A stretch of DNA of 64,000 nt from Trachythela sp. YZ-2020 (GCA_016169945.1 JADLSH010000382.1:3658001-3722000); one strand, 5' to 3'. Numbered from the stretch's first letter, positions 1 to 11,545 are shown. The notes: generated by a model not told the origin, from the sequence alone. Numbers and translations: made by a program.

Positions 1-1114
1 ACACCGTCTCTAACTCTTTCTTGGACGTGGGTGAACTCATCTGCCGTATAGCTTCAACTTTGCTTGGATCTGGCCGCAGACCTTTCGCGGTGAATTTATG
101 ACCAAAATAGATGACCTCTTCAACTCCAATTTCCAACTTGTCAGGATTGAGCTTTAACTTCCTTTCTCGACAGCGTTGAAGTGTAGCACTTAGATTCTTA
201 TCATGCTCCTCGCGAGTTTCACCCGTAACTAAAATATCATCGATTATCACGTGCACACCGACCAGGTTTTCCAGAGTCTCATCTGCTTTCTTCTGAAAAA
301 TCTCCTGGGCTGAAACAATTCCAAAAGGCATTCTGCTGAAGCACCATCTTCCAAAAGGTGTGTTGAACGTGGTTAACTTACTGCTTTCTTCATTCAACTT
401 CACTTGCCAGTAGCCTGAAGAAGCATCTAATTTGCTAAAATACTTTGCACCACTTATTTTTGAAGTGATGTCCTCTAAGGTTGGAAGTGGGTAGTGTTCT
501 CTCATTATAGCCTTGTTGAGATCACTTGGATCCAGACATATGCGTATCTTATTTGTACCTTTCTTCTCAACAGCAACCATTGAACTCGCCCATTCGGTAG
601 GCTGGTCAACCCGCTTTAACACCCCAAGGCTTTCCATCCTTCCCAATTCTTTCTTCACTCGATCTTTCATAGTGAATGGAATTCTTCGTTGTGGATGGAC
701 AACAGGAACAGCATCTTCTTTTATCTTTATGGAGCATTCACCCTTCAGCTCCCCCATACCACAAAATACATCTGCGTATTGGTCAAGAACAACTTCTTTT
801 GTAATCTTGGTTTGGTTGTCATTCTTTATATTCACCTCTGCATTTACATTCATCTTGATTAAGTTCATTGAATTGCATGCGGGAAGACCCAAGACTGGCT
901 TGGCAAGCGTGTTCACTATGTAGAATTCCAAAGGTTTAATTAATGCTTGGTACTGACATTTCATTGTACATTTACCCAAAACGTCCAACTGATGTCCTCC
1001 ATAGCCCGAAAGCTTCACCAACCCAGGTTTCTCCAGTTTGACACTTTTAGCCAAAATGCTATTATACACTGACACTGGGATACAGTTCACTTGTGCACCT
1101 GTGTCGAGATGGAC
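1..1114 (-). CDS. pol: Ty3/gypsy pol, protease and reverse transcriptase, cut by window edge
   Basis: An uninterrupted minus-strand frame of 371 codons runs from just after a stop at 1115-1117 to the window edge. It starts with an aspartic protease site, DTGAQVN at 1105-1085, followed by a linker. The reverse transcriptase follows: KIRICLDPSDLN near 547-512, SRMPFG near 330-313 and the catalytic IIDDILV near 247-227, which is the YxDD-box equivalent. RNase H and integrase would lie beyond position 1. I see no start codon at the head of the frame, as expected for a pol made by frameshifting from gag. The frame lies +1 relative to gag and overlaps it by about 53 bases. The absence of stops suggests a fairly young copy. 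Motif order and the DTGA/IIDD forms fit Ty3/gypsy rather than Bel/Pao or Copia. Confidence 0.88.
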
Positions 1115-2021
1115 TCAGCTTAATATGGACCAAAACTTCACTCTCCTCAATGAGATCACAAGTTACAGTGTTGAGAACAAAGTCATCACTTCCTTCTTCT
1201 GAGTATTCATGACAACTCTCCTGCTCAACACCTTGAACTTTGGCATCTGCTGAAGATTTGAACATTTGAGCAAAATGTCCCTTCTTACTGCACTTGAAAC
1301 AAACCTTTCCCATCGCTGGACAAGTATCCTGTCGAGTGTGATCTTTTCCACATCTGCTACAAGATCCTTTTCCTGGAGGATTTCCTTTTGAACTTTTTCC
1401 TGCTTGAAAATTTCTTTGTCTGACTTTTAAAGTTTTTCCTTTGCCACCTTTGACTGAATGAATGTCCTTCTCACTTTCTTTGTTGATTTCTTTCATTTGT
1501 GCTTTGGAAATTTCATATGCTTGAGCAATTTTTAATGCTTTGTCCAACGTTAAGTCGTCTTCTCGTAATAATTTCTCCTGCACATCTTTAGAATTTGTTC
1601 CCAGAACAATTCTATCCTTTATCATATCATCAGGATCGTGGAAAGAGCAATCCTTGACTAAAAGTCTTAACTGTGTGATCCATTTTTCTAAAGGCTCTTG
1701 CACATCTTGGTTTCTCTCATAGAATAGCTTACGTTGCACTGTTGTATTCTTTCTTGGGTTGCAATATGCATCAAACATTTCAATCAGCTTGGCTGGCTTC
1801 ATTTTGTCCTCTTCTGATAGAACATCACTAGCTCTACAAATATCTCTGCCTTTCTGGCCAATAGATATCAGGAAATATGCCGCTTTTTCAGATTCTTTCC
1901 ATTTAGACGATTGAGGGCCATCAAAAACTAGCAATATCAGTTCTTTCCATCTTGCCCAATTTTCGGCCAAACATCCATGATCAAAAACAAGCGGTCCTAC
2001 ATGTTTTTCTGCATTTGCCAT
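1062..2021 (-). CDS. gag: Ty3/gypsy gag (capsid-nucleocapsid), 319 residues
   Basis: This is the structural polyprotein of the retrotransposon, which packages its RNA in cytoplasmic particles. A capsid-like region occupies about residues 20-175 (FDAYCNPRKNTTVQRKLFYE near 83-102 is typical of gypsy gag), then a Lys/Gly-rich linker at 185-220 and two zinc-knuckle motifs. Knuckle 1 is C-x2-C-x3-H-x5-C at 221-234. Knuckle 2 (241-254) has C-x2-C-x4-H but Phe254 in place of the last Cys, so it is damaged unless the family tolerates this. The last 18 residues overlap the start of pol in another frame. The Met at 2021-2019 gives the expected MANAEKHVGP start, about 40 bases downstream of the primer-binding site. 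Confidence 0.87.
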   Translation of the reverse strand: MANAEKHVGPLVFDHGCLAENWARWKELILLVFDGPQSSKWKESEKAAYFLISIGQKGRDICRASDVLSEEDKMKPAKLIEMFDAYCNPRKNTTVQRKLFYERNQDVQEPLEKWITQLRLLVKDCSFHDPDDMIKDRIVLGTNSKDVQEKLLREDDLTLDKALKIAQAYEISKAQMKEINKESEKDIHSVKGGKGKTLKVRQRNFQAGKSSKGNPPGKGSCSRCGKDHTRQDTCPAMGKVCFKCSKKGHFAQMFKSSADAKVQGVEQESCHEYSEEGSDDFVLNTVTCDLIEESEVLVHIKLSPSRHRCTSELYPSVSV

Positions 2022-2060
2022 TCTAAAATATCATGTGATGTATTCTCTAATAGTTTCTTA

Positions 2061-2075
2061 ACACACCTGACACCA
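2061..2075 (-). promoter_or_regulatory. Putative primer-binding site of the gypsy element
   Basis: Read on the minus strand this is TGGTGTCAGGTGTGT, directly following a sequence ending in TTACA. A TGG-start segment right after an LTR end in CA is the normal form of a tRNA primer-binding site. TGGTGTCAG is a common opening in metazoan gypsy elements. The primer tRNA is not identified. Confidence 0.55.
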
Positions 2076-2285
2076 TGTAATGTTTGGATGTCTAATCTCA
2101 AACGAGGATTCACACAGATTGAAACATCAAGAAGAAAACAAAATATAATTCAAAATGGTAGTCTCATTTTACAACGAAGGAGTGTCGAGCCCAGTCCTGG
2201 GGCCGACTTAAATATATGCTAATGATACAGGTCCCCCAAGCCAGAAAGACAGATTTCCTTTGACATTTGGTCATTATGGTGTACA
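2076..2285 (-). repeat. Putative 5' LTR of the gypsy element
   Basis: On the minus strand the segment opens with TGTACACC and closes with CATTACA, giving the TG...CA ends of an LTR. A TATA-like stretch (CATATATTTAAG) lies near 2219-2208. The right-hand limit is inferred from the TGTA/TACA ends only, because the partner LTR lies outside the window. The LTR could be longer and continue past the MITE at 2500. Confidence 0.4.
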
Positions 2286-2499
2286 AATCAAATTTTCAGA
2301 CTTGACATTTGATATACAGTATATACAAAACGTCTTCCACGGCCACTGCTCCCCTTCACTCCAGTCTTCACTGTCACTGCTCGCTTGTATTTATAAATAA
2401 CCTTCGCATTCCAACCTACGATAAATGTTTCCACCAAAAGGACCCACATAATCAACTACAGGCGCTGGCCATTCGACTCTACCGTAGTTACTTCACAAG

Positions 2500-3290
2500 C
2501 AGTGCTTCCACTTTGGCAAAGTAAAATTTCTCGTTTTTGTCCTTTTTTTCGCAGAATTTCCTTCCCAAAATCCTAAATTTCCTTCCATTTTTCCTTCCAA
2601 TTTTTTTTAAAATAGTATAATAAATTTTGTATTGTACTGTATTCCCGATGTAAATTGAAGGTGTACTGCAGTATTCAAATAGTGAATCTCTAATTTAATA
2701 TTAGAAAAATAATTAACCATTGTACGGTACAAAATTCAAGTATCCAACATTAGTGTTCCAGATCACTACAGAGTAGAGTAGTATATAGTCATTAGTCTAT
2801 ACCGTTCAAAATTAATTTGAATAAGGATAATTAACCTGAAAAAACATCTTCTGATGAGCTTGACTCAGAAGTTGACTCAATATAAGCCATCATAATAAAC
2901 AAATTACTTTTTTTTGGTTTAGAAATTACAGTCTCCCTTTTTTCGACTGTTTGTTTTTAGTTTATAAAAACCCGCGAAAAAAATTGAGCCCGCGTTATTT
3001 ATGTACAAGTACTCTACTCACCCACAGTCTCACCCACTGAAGACCTATTAAGTCCCAAATTACCCCCATGTATTATTTTTATACATGTTTTTTAACTCAA
3101 AAGTTCATAATAAAGTGTTTAACCATTATTAAATTACTAGAAATTACTGAAAAAGTTTAAATTGTAAAATTTCCCTCCCTTTTCCTTCGAAATGGCCAAA
3201 TTTCCTTCCAAATCTCATTTCCTCTTATTTTTCCTTCCAAATGCCAAAATATCCTTTTGGAAGGAAATTTCCTTCCGAGTGGAAGCTCTG
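2500..3290. mobile_element. Non-autonomous hAT-type element (MITE), 8-bp TSD TTCACAAG
   Basis: The 791-bp element starts CAGTGCTTCCACT and ends with the complement of CAGAGCTTCCACT. It is flanked by perfect 8-bp duplications TTCACAAG at 2492-2499 and 3291-3298. CAG-start termini with an 8-bp target duplication define the hAT superfamily. The interior is AT-rich, repeats TTCCTTCC-type blocks near both ends, and has no transposase frame. Confidence 0.85.
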
Positions 3291-3376
3291 TTCACAAGAT
3301 CAATCTTGTTTAAACCACTATTTTTTTGAAATATTCTTTAACAAATTTCAAATTCTTTTTCGGCAGCCATGTTTAC

Positions 3377-3603
3377 GGTCGCCACTTGTTTCCATCTACC
3401 AAACTGACGTTACGACATTTTTTCAACTTTGAAGTAAAGTTAAAAACTTTGTAACTGACCCTAACCCTAAAACCCAAAACCTAACGCTAAACCTAACCCT
3501 AACCAAATTGATGAAGAAAAATCAAGAAAAACTAATATGAAAATCTTTGAAAATCGGGAAAATTGCGCAACGTCAGTTTGATAGATGGAAAAAAGTGAAA
3601 ACC
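3377..3603. mobile_element. Telomere-core MITE, family A, copy 1 (9-bp TSD CATGTTTAC)
   Basis: This 227-bp inverted-repeat element has termini of about 36 bp containing CACTTGTTTCCATCTAYCAA and ACTGACGTTACG and their complements. The centre has a run of CCCTAA-like units (about 3459-3510). Perfect 9-bp duplications CATGTTTAC flank it at 3368-3376 and 3604-3612. Two other copies lie at 51228 and 53903. There is no coding capacity. Confidence 0.85.
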
Positions 3604-3612
3604 CATGTTTAC

Positions 3613-5277
3613 TTCCATCTCGTCACAACAAATCGTATCGTCATCGGCAGGCAACGGAACACCCCGGAATCCAAAGTACACAACAACTCATAAACAACCA
3701 TTGACAAAAAACAACAAATAACTAGAGTACCTGCAAGGTAGAGAATGCTGCGGGGACTGTTATTATTCTTTAGCTTCTTGATACAAACATGCAAACAAAT
3801 AGTGCAACACAAATTATATTCAGTCAGACGGTAATTATTGGCATTGACCCAGTAGCTTGCGCTATGTCAGTAGATAGTTTGCAGGGTGAGACAAGCTAAA
3901 TATATCACGAAATTAAACATGAAAGACATCAAATTTTGTAACATCTATTTCAAAATATCAATATTTTCCATGTATTGTTCTTCCACATGGAATTCCCACA
4001 TGAAACCCATGTTTACTGCGATGAGTATTAATTTGATACTGCATATTTTTGTAGTGTATAAAAGCGTTCAAAATATATACATGTGCGCAAAATAATTTTG
4101 CATTTGGAAAGCTATAAAACGAAAGCGTTGTTCCATCATTCTGTTCTTACTTTGCTGGATATGCGAGTCACCTACATGTAAAGCACAACTCATTTCAACT
4201 CATTGCCATTCGAATATTTGTCTTAGTGCGCGCAAAACTGAGACCCTGTCTGTTCTGACAATAATATGTGAACGCGACCAGACAAAAATATTAAGTCCAT
4301 TGTAAAATAGGAATAAAAACATATTTATATGCCTACAGTAGCCTATTTAATAGGTCAAACCTTGCACAAATCAGAATGATTCAGTCAGACAATTTAGACG
4401 ACGATCAATTGCATATCTGTGACTTTGTGTCAAGTTCACACGGAGTCATAATCGTCAAGCGGCATACACGAAACATCACTTGATGCAAAATATGGAAATC
4501 AGCAAGAGAAAGCAAACGCGAATGGATAGAAAAACTTTTTAAAGACATCTCTATGTAAGACTTCCATGCTTTACAGCACTAACAGCTCAAGCAAAGTCGA
4601 TAGCACATTAGCAGAATATATAGTTTATATATAAACAGACATTGAATCTAGCTGCGATCGATTGTGTGCTTTCAGCGTTTCATAGATATATAAATTGAGA
4701 TTGCCAACTTTTCAAAAAGGAGTAAACAAATGTAAACGTAACATATAAACAAAGGACAAAATATCCTACCTTGAATGCTCAAAATAGACTTGAAAAAGCT
4801 TTAGAAATTCGATAAAAATTCGAAGACTCCGTCCGTCAAAATCGAAATTTGTGTTCTGCGCATAGCAAGCGCGCACGGCCACAATTCCATGCGCTAAATA
4901 AAATTTACTTCAAAACTCCCTCTCTGCACATATTAGGCTGCTGCTACGCTCGCTCGCTTCAGGCTTGCTCGCTACCGCAGCAATTATGTAAATTTCACGC
5001 GCGAAATTCCGCTAACACGCCAAATTATGAAATTAAACAACATGCTAACAATTCATTATTCTATGATTACGTTTATACATTCATATTTCAAGAAGATAAA
5101 TACAGATGATCGGGTAATGTCTGCTTGATAGAAGAAACAGAACAATACTAAAGCAAAAAGCATGCTCGTTGCCAGAGGGCAAAGTTAAAAAATACAACAG
5201 TAACAGTGACAGTGAACAGAATCTTGACCTTGTATCTTGGCCTTGGCCCTTGGGTCAGCAAAACAGTGTTTTATAAT
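3613..5277. other. Intergenic stretch, nothing recognised
   Basis: AT-rich sequence without a convincing coding frame, RNA gene or bounded repeat. The short frames here have no recognisable protein features. Confidence 0.5.
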
Positions 5278-5285
5278 GCGATAAA

Positions 5286-5921
5286 CAGGGGCGCACATTA
5301 GGGGGGTGGGGGAGGGGGTGTGACACCCCCATCATTTGTGAATTTTCCAAACTAAAAGTCGATCCCAAATTGTAAAATTACTCTACTTAATTCGTTCCGA
5401 GTTTGTCCGAAACATCCTGTCTAAAAAGCGTATAATAAACAATACAAAAATTGTCAATAAAAGAAATCAACATTGCAAAACCCAGAGATATGTTTTCCTC
5501 TTAAAGCAATATACTCAAATGTAAGATGACATAGCCATACACGACTGCGCAAAACCTCCTAACTTTTGCTCTGCCGCATTGTGCGTTCTATTTCCACGTC
5601 AGTATTCTCGAGTAAAATTAAGCCTTTGGGTCTTTATGACCTTTTGGGGGGCGTTTTCTTTAAATAACAGCATTTAAAGAAAATTGCAGCGAAATATTTG
5701 AATTCGAAATTAGAATGTTTGAAATCTTATATATATTAATGACAGGGCCTATAACGAAAGAGGTAGAGAAGACTCTGAAAATGCCATTTCCGACGATCTA
5801 CAGACTCAAGTTTTTAAAATTTTCCCCGTCGTAATACATGTTTTGATGTGGTCAAACAAATATTAAAAGTCGGTCCCTGAACAATGAACACCCCCAAACT
5901 TTTTTGAAATGTGCGCCCCAG
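5286..5921. mobile_element. Non-autonomous hAT-type element, 8-bp TSD GCGATAAA
   Basis: The 636-bp element opens CAGGGGCGCACATT and closes AATGTGCGCCCCAG, a near-perfect terminal inverted repeat. It is flanked by GCGATAAA at 5278-5285 and 5922-5929. No transposase is present. A G-rich block (5299-5335) follows the left end. Confidence 0.85.
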
Positions 5922-5929
5922 GCGATAAA

Positions 5930-6465
5930 GATATAAAATTTGAGAGTGAACAGGCAGAAACGGCTATAGAACGTCCCTTTAGCTGCTCAAACACGTTAAT
6001 GAATTATGCCAGGAACTGGGCTCTGTCTCAGCATTAAAATCATGGATTCATGGTATGTTATTTAATTCCCCTTTGGGGAAAATATGGATAGTTGAGACTT
6101 GAGAGCAATCTCACTTGCAGAAATTGCAGCATGTCATTTGATTGACTTGAAATACTGTAGTGTCAAGACATAATTTCTATGATATATACAGAGATATGCT
6201 TTTCTAATTTCAATTAGATATACAGCAATTGTATTTGTATTTTAAGGTTGTTAAAGGTATATGATATTATTTTGTTCAAAGAGGTACCCCCCCAAGATCC
6301 CCCTCCCCCACATTTGCCCCCACATTCCCTCCCTCGTCAGTGTCACCGCCGCCCTAGGGCTGGGTAAAAAACATTCTTTATGTATACATGGTTGGGTAAT
6401 TTAAAATTTTTAATATTACCTGATTGGGTAAAAAAAATTTGGATTGGCGCACGGTCCCTGATTGG
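5930..6465. other. Intergenic stretch, nothing recognised
   Basis: This holds a C-rich tract (6287-6340) and otherwise unassigned sequence between two hAT-type elements. Confidence 0.4.
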
Positions 6466-6473
6466 CGCACGAG

Positions 6474-7293
6474 CAGTGGCGTGCTGGCTTGTGTTCGCCA
6501 GGGGAAGCCAGCTGAAAATTTGGCGCCTCCTGTAGGGGGGTCAGGGAGCATGCCGCCCCCGGAAAAAGTTCGAAATTTAGAGCCCCTGAAATGCCATTTC
6601 TTGCGTTTTGTGAGGCGATTTGACGGAATTCTGAGAATTACAAAACATCGTATAAAATAAAAATGCGCAAGAAACAACACATTCAGGAGTTTGAATAAAT
6701 ATATAATTCATAGAAGGACTTAGTTTTTTTCTTAAACAAAGAAAAGTAGACGGCGAATATTCATGAAGTAGACGGCAAACTTACCAGTGATCATAAGCCA
6801 AATCACTTCACATTTCACAATTAACAATTTATATCCTTTGAGATATTACAGACTGGACAGTAATGCTTGTAGTTGTAGGTAGGCTGGTTAATTTTGTAAT
6901 CCTGGTATAAGTCGTATTCCGAATAACAGAACTCAAATTAAGCGCACGTACTAGCACTTTGAACAGTGCTTGCGGCAGTGCGGTCGTAAGTAATGCGATA
7001 TTGCGATAGCCAACATTGCCAAGAAAACCTGACATGTCGGAAATCACTAATATTTATCGGATAAAGTTTTATCAGATAAACAACACTGTATCAATTAGTT
7101 AACAATCCAAAACTCTTTCTTTCGTTGACTCATCGGATCTGACAAAATTCCAATTTGGACTAGCGCTTTTGTGTGCACTTTTGTGTGATTTTGTGCAATT
7201 TCGGCGCCCCATTTATGTTTTGGCGCCCACTAAAAAATCTTCGCTTGGGGGGGCATAGCCCCCCGGCCCCGGCCACCTGCCAGCACGCCACTG
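6474..7293. mobile_element. Non-autonomous hAT-type element, 8-bp TSD CGCACGAG
   Basis: The 820-bp element starts CAGTGGCGTGCTGGC and ends GCCAGCACGCCACTG, a perfect 15-bp terminal inverted repeat. Perfect 8-bp duplications CGCACGAG lie at 6466-6473 and 7294-7301. Internal frames on both strands are short and unrelated to transposase. Confidence 0.9.
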
Positions 7294-7301
7294 CGCACGA
7301 G

Positions 7302-7899
7302 AGGTGCGTCCGGATCGAAAGGGGAAAATGTTGCTATCTAGGGGCTTTGAAAAACTCGTCACACCTCAAACGAAGCAGCTTTTGGCAACAAATTATACTC
7401 GCGTGCAACTTATTGGCAACCCTGCTACTATAGTGTATTGCGAGTACATCTTAATTATTGACGTGTGTAGTAGTTGCAGCAAGTATTTCAGTTTCTGGGT
7501 TCAGTACAGTAGGTACAAGAGTTGTTATAGGCACCTTACCATTGTCACTACAAGTTAATTTGATCAGTGTCGTATCTGTTACAAAAAACAGGATACATTC
7601 ACAAACCAAACTAAACGACCCTTCATCCGCCACTTTAACTTTTTGAAAAACCACAAACTGAGGCTTATGGTAATTAATCGTGCCATGCCCAAAATTTAGT
7701 TTTATTACAACCTAACACTCAACAAGGTTTTGCAATGAAAATAGTGTCAAGGCTAGAAACAGCACGCGGATTTTGTAAATCTTAGTTCCAGTGGGTGTCA
7801 ATCAGCAATGTTTAAATTCCGTATACGTTAATTAACTGTGTTCTGGGAATATTATTGAATGTTCACCAACTACGGCGGTATAAATTTAAAAAAAAGCAA
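7302..7899. other. Intergenic stretch, nothing recognised
   Basis: No convincing gene or bounded repeat. Sequence similar to a LINE linker begins near 7900. Confidence 0.4.
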
Positions 7900-9440
7900 T
7901 TGATGCACAACGCTTATTCGAGAATAGAGATAGAAATGCGAAGAGAAATCACGAGTATAAGGTTGTACAGAACGTTAAACATAATCCCAAGAAGTTTTAT
8001 TCCTATTTGAGAGCCAAACGAAAAGTAAATAAATCTGCCGGATCAGTTATAAACCCTGTTGATGGCAATCGTACGGATAGTCCTTCCGAGACTGCACAAG
8101 TCTTTGTCGAATGCTTTTCTTCGGTATTCAAAGAGGAACCCTTTGGGCCATTAACAGAGGATTGCTATGAGGCCTATCCAGGCGTAACATTGATCAAGGA
8201 TTTTGAAATTAATGAATCTGAGGTCAAGCAGCTATTAGTTACAGTAGATCCCTTTAAATCACCGGGCCCTGACGAGATTCATCCTGGAATACTCAAAGTA
8301 CTGGGTGAAAGTCATTTGTTTATAAAAGCAATTGTGGAATTGTTTAAAGGTTTGTGCTAAATTACAAAAGATACCATTAGCTTGGAAATATGCACTTATT
8401 GTAGCGCTACATAAAAAGGGTTCAATATCTCACTCCGAGAACTACAGGGTGTCTCAAAAAAAAGTGAACCCTTTGAAATTAAATACAATAGAATTACATA
8501 TATTATTTGAAAGAAAAAAGAATAATATGAAGTGAAATTCAAAAGGTTCACTATTGTATTAAATTTCAAAGGGTTCACTTTTTTTTGATACACCCTGTAT
8601 ACAGGCCAGTGTCATTAACGGTAAAGTGTATGAGAAACTATTGCGAAAGCATATACTTTATCATGTTGTTAAACATGTCTCCACTAGTCAACATGGGTTT
8701 GTGGAAGGTCGATCATGCTTGTCCAATTTGTTGGAAACTCTGGACGAAATTACTAAAATGATGGAAAGGTCCCTTATGCAGTAGATATAATCTATTTAGA
8801 TTTCCAGAAAGCATTCGACTTGGTTACCTCATGGTAGGTTTTTGATTAAGTTGCAAAGATTTGGCATAGTGGAAAGCGTTTTGAAAATTGTAGAAGATTT
8901 TTGTCAGACAGGTGGATGGCTGTTCGAGTTGGAAACGCAGTTTTACCATGGAAGAGAGTTAAGTCAGGCGTGCCCCAAGGGCCAAGGCCGGTACTAGGGC
9001 CTGTATTGTTTTTGCTTTTTATAAACGACTTACCCGATGCTTTTGCATCCCCAATTAAATTATTCGCTGACGACGTTAAGCTTATTGGCAATGCTGGTAC
9101 TCCAGACAAAGTTCAGGAAGATCTTAATAAATTAGCTTACTGGGAGTGTAAGTGGTGTATGACATTTAATCTTAGCAAATGTGTTGTAATGCACATGGAA
9201 CTGGTTGACGAGAATCGGGATTACATTTTAAATGACAAAATTCTTGAATCGGTACTGCAGGAATCCGATCTGGGTGTTGAAATGTCCCATCAATGTGACT
9301 GGAAAGGGCAGATAGAAAAAGCTGTGGAAAAAGCGAACCAGACGATTGCATGGGTGCTTCGGAATACTGTGTCATGGTCTGTGAGCGTGCTTCTACCAAT
9401 ATATAAGTCATGCACTAGTTAGACCGCACTTAAAAACAAA
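7900..9440 (+). pseudogene. Decayed LINE reverse transcriptase fragment (CR1/L2-like)
   Basis: The pieces fall in several frames. They include the endonuclease-RT linker (NPKKFYSYLRAKRKVNKSAG near 7985-8045), the RT start (SPGPDEIHPGILK near 8260-8300), a PLAWK-LIVALHKKG block after a frameshift, QHGFVEGRS near 8690, and GVPQ...LGPVLFLLFINDLP with the catalytic FADD at about 9061-9072. It ends near the YKS-LVRPHLK block around 9430. A TIR element at 8445-8597 interrupts the NYRPVS motif, and two further frameshifts separate the segments. The PQGS motif is disrupted by extra residues. The endonuclease and 3' end are missing, so it is not functional. Confidence 0.82.
8445..8597. mobile_element. 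Mariner-type MITE inserted in the LINE (TA TSD)
   Basis: The 153-bp element has about 45-bp terminal inverted repeats, CAGGGTGTCTCAAAAAAAAG on the left against CAGGGTGTATCAAAAAAAAG on the right. It is flanked by TA on both sides and splits the LINE NYRPVS codons cleanly. A TA duplication and CAGGGTGT-type ends are typical of Tc1/mariner derivatives. Confidence 0.85.
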
Positions 9441-10789
9441 ATTGGAATATTACAAACAGACAAATCTTTATGGAAACAATATAAATAATTTTTGGGAACT
9501 ATCAGACGAAATTTTCAAACGAATATAGGTGTTTAAACAAGTAATGACAATGTAGATTTGTAATATATTAATTTAGGTCATTTTCAACTGAATTAGATAC
9601 AATTTGTAATAATATTAGAGATGTCCAGGGCGGCATAATTATTAAAGTTAAAGTTGAAGTTAACCCCAAATATGATGTTTGGTATGTGTAATATTTGGAT
9701 CATTCTGAGAAAAAATGCAATATATCTTCATAGTAAAAATCATCCTCATCTTGATCAACTTTTTCACTGTCAGGTTTGCCGGATATTATGCCATTAGATG
9801 AATTTTAGCATCAAAAAACAAAGGAAAACTAATTTACAAATCACCTAATGACGTCATGCAGCGCGTACGGATTAGGACGACATGACGACGGATCTTCTCT
9901 CTAGGAATTTCAGGCAGTTATAGAAGATATCAAATAGTTTGACTCGACATGCATTGAAAACCTTCGCGCGGATATAACTCTGCATCCGGTTTAAGATTAG
10001 TGAATTATGTTTGCTCTGACATGTAAGAGATAAAATGACATCCAATAAAGGTAACTGCAGGGAATCCCAATAGTAAATGTAGCAACCCCGTGTTTAAAGA
10101 ATTCAAGTCAATAAAATCGTCCATTCTGCTGAGAATCAATTTTATAAGGAATAGTAGACTGTAAGAAAATACTGAAAACACTAGAAATATACCAGCTAGT
10201 GGTTTTCTGGCGTTTAAACTACTTGATGCTGACTTTATCAGAATATAGCCTTGCTGTTAGTAACTCTCTACAATTTTGAAACTGTAATTAAATTGTACAA
10301 ACAAATACTAAATACTGTAAACCCTAATGGTTTTACAATGAATTTTACTAGTATACGTACCATTGAAGAACAAAAGACATCAAAAACATCCGACGTGACG
10401 AAGATATGACTCGTGGCAAATGATCAAAAGCAGTTTAATGAAATATTTACAAGCGTCACACTTATTTAGCCTGCTCGCAGATGTTGTTTTTCTCACGCTA
10501 AGCGACTAAAAACAAACGTCTGCTGAACCGAGCGCCAGAACGAGTTCTGCTATTTCACAACGTCTATTTTGATCGTCCAATCAGAATCTCTGATATAAAA
10601 GCGTGATTCTTGTGAAAATGCATAAATTAATTATAACAATTTGCTCACAGCTTCGTTGAACTCCATACTGAATTTAAAATTATGCTAATCCCCGAGCCGG
10701 CGCGAAGCGCCGTGCGAGGGTACTAATTCCGCTCGGATATTTACACCCGGGTACGTGAAAACATAGCGGAATGCAAAGTTGTCCGCCTT
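9441..10789. other. Intergenic stretch, no gene seen
   Basis: AT-rich unassigned sequence. A small GC-rich hairpin (GGCGCGAAGCGCC, about 10699-10711) lies just before the dispersed repeat that starts near 10790. Confidence 0.4.
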
Positions 10790-11545
10790 TTGTTTTTGTC
10801 ATGGACGGTTTTTTAAGTTATGCGCATGCGCGAGTTCAGACCGAGAGAAGACTGCCATTTTGCAAACTTTTTTCAAAAATAGTTTTGCACTTATTTTATA
10901 ACACTCAAAACAAGATAAAGTATTTAGAGGACAAATCTACAAGAAGAAAAACAGTCGAAAGACCGAAAAAGGGGTAAGTGTCTTACTTTAAACGGGTAAG
11001 TGTCTATTTTGCATACTTGCTTTCCGATTTATAGCATACAGAGTATGTTTGTGAATTTGAAAATGCGTACTAGATCATTCTGTGGTCAATATAACATTGA
11101 TTGATCTTAAAAGTATTTTAGTATTGATTCAAATACCGTTATAGAAAAATAAAAAAACATATTAAATCTCAAAAACTTCATTTCAAAAGCAAGTGCCGAA
11201 GTATAAAAATACTGCTTGAAAAGCAGTTGGAAGTTTTATGAAAATTTCGAAACGTTTTGTGAACGTCTAAGGTTGATTGTTACAGTAAATCAAAGCTAAA
11301 ATAGTACATAATCGCATACCCACTTTATATAGCTGGGCAATTGAGATAATGATAATTTTATAGTTAAAAGTACAAAATATCAATATTTTTTACAAATTAA
11401 AATAAAAGAAATATACAGTGTTGCGTGTTACCATGGTTACAGTGGTCTATTCGGTACTTCATGTTATAATAACGTTTGGGGAGTAAATTGTTTGGTTCAA
11501 ATGGGCGAGGGGATTCTGCATGCATGTATTTCTAGTTATGCTGAA
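10790..11545 (+). repeat. Dispersed repeat family D, copy 1
   Basis: Segments of this stretch recur at 28985-29680 (reverse orientation) and 54790-55245. Shared landmarks are ATGCGCATGCGCGAGTT near 10820, AACTGCCATTTTGCAAACTT-like sequence near 10855, GTGTTGCGTGTTACCATGGT near 11420 and GGGGATTCTGCATGC near 11510. No coding frame is conserved. The class is unknown; a non-autonomous transposon is likely. Confidence 0.65.

Noticed and set aside
6378..6680. Overlapping 78- to 100-codon frames on both strands near 6400-6680
   Set aside because: They lie across the end of a hAT MITE and have no protein features.
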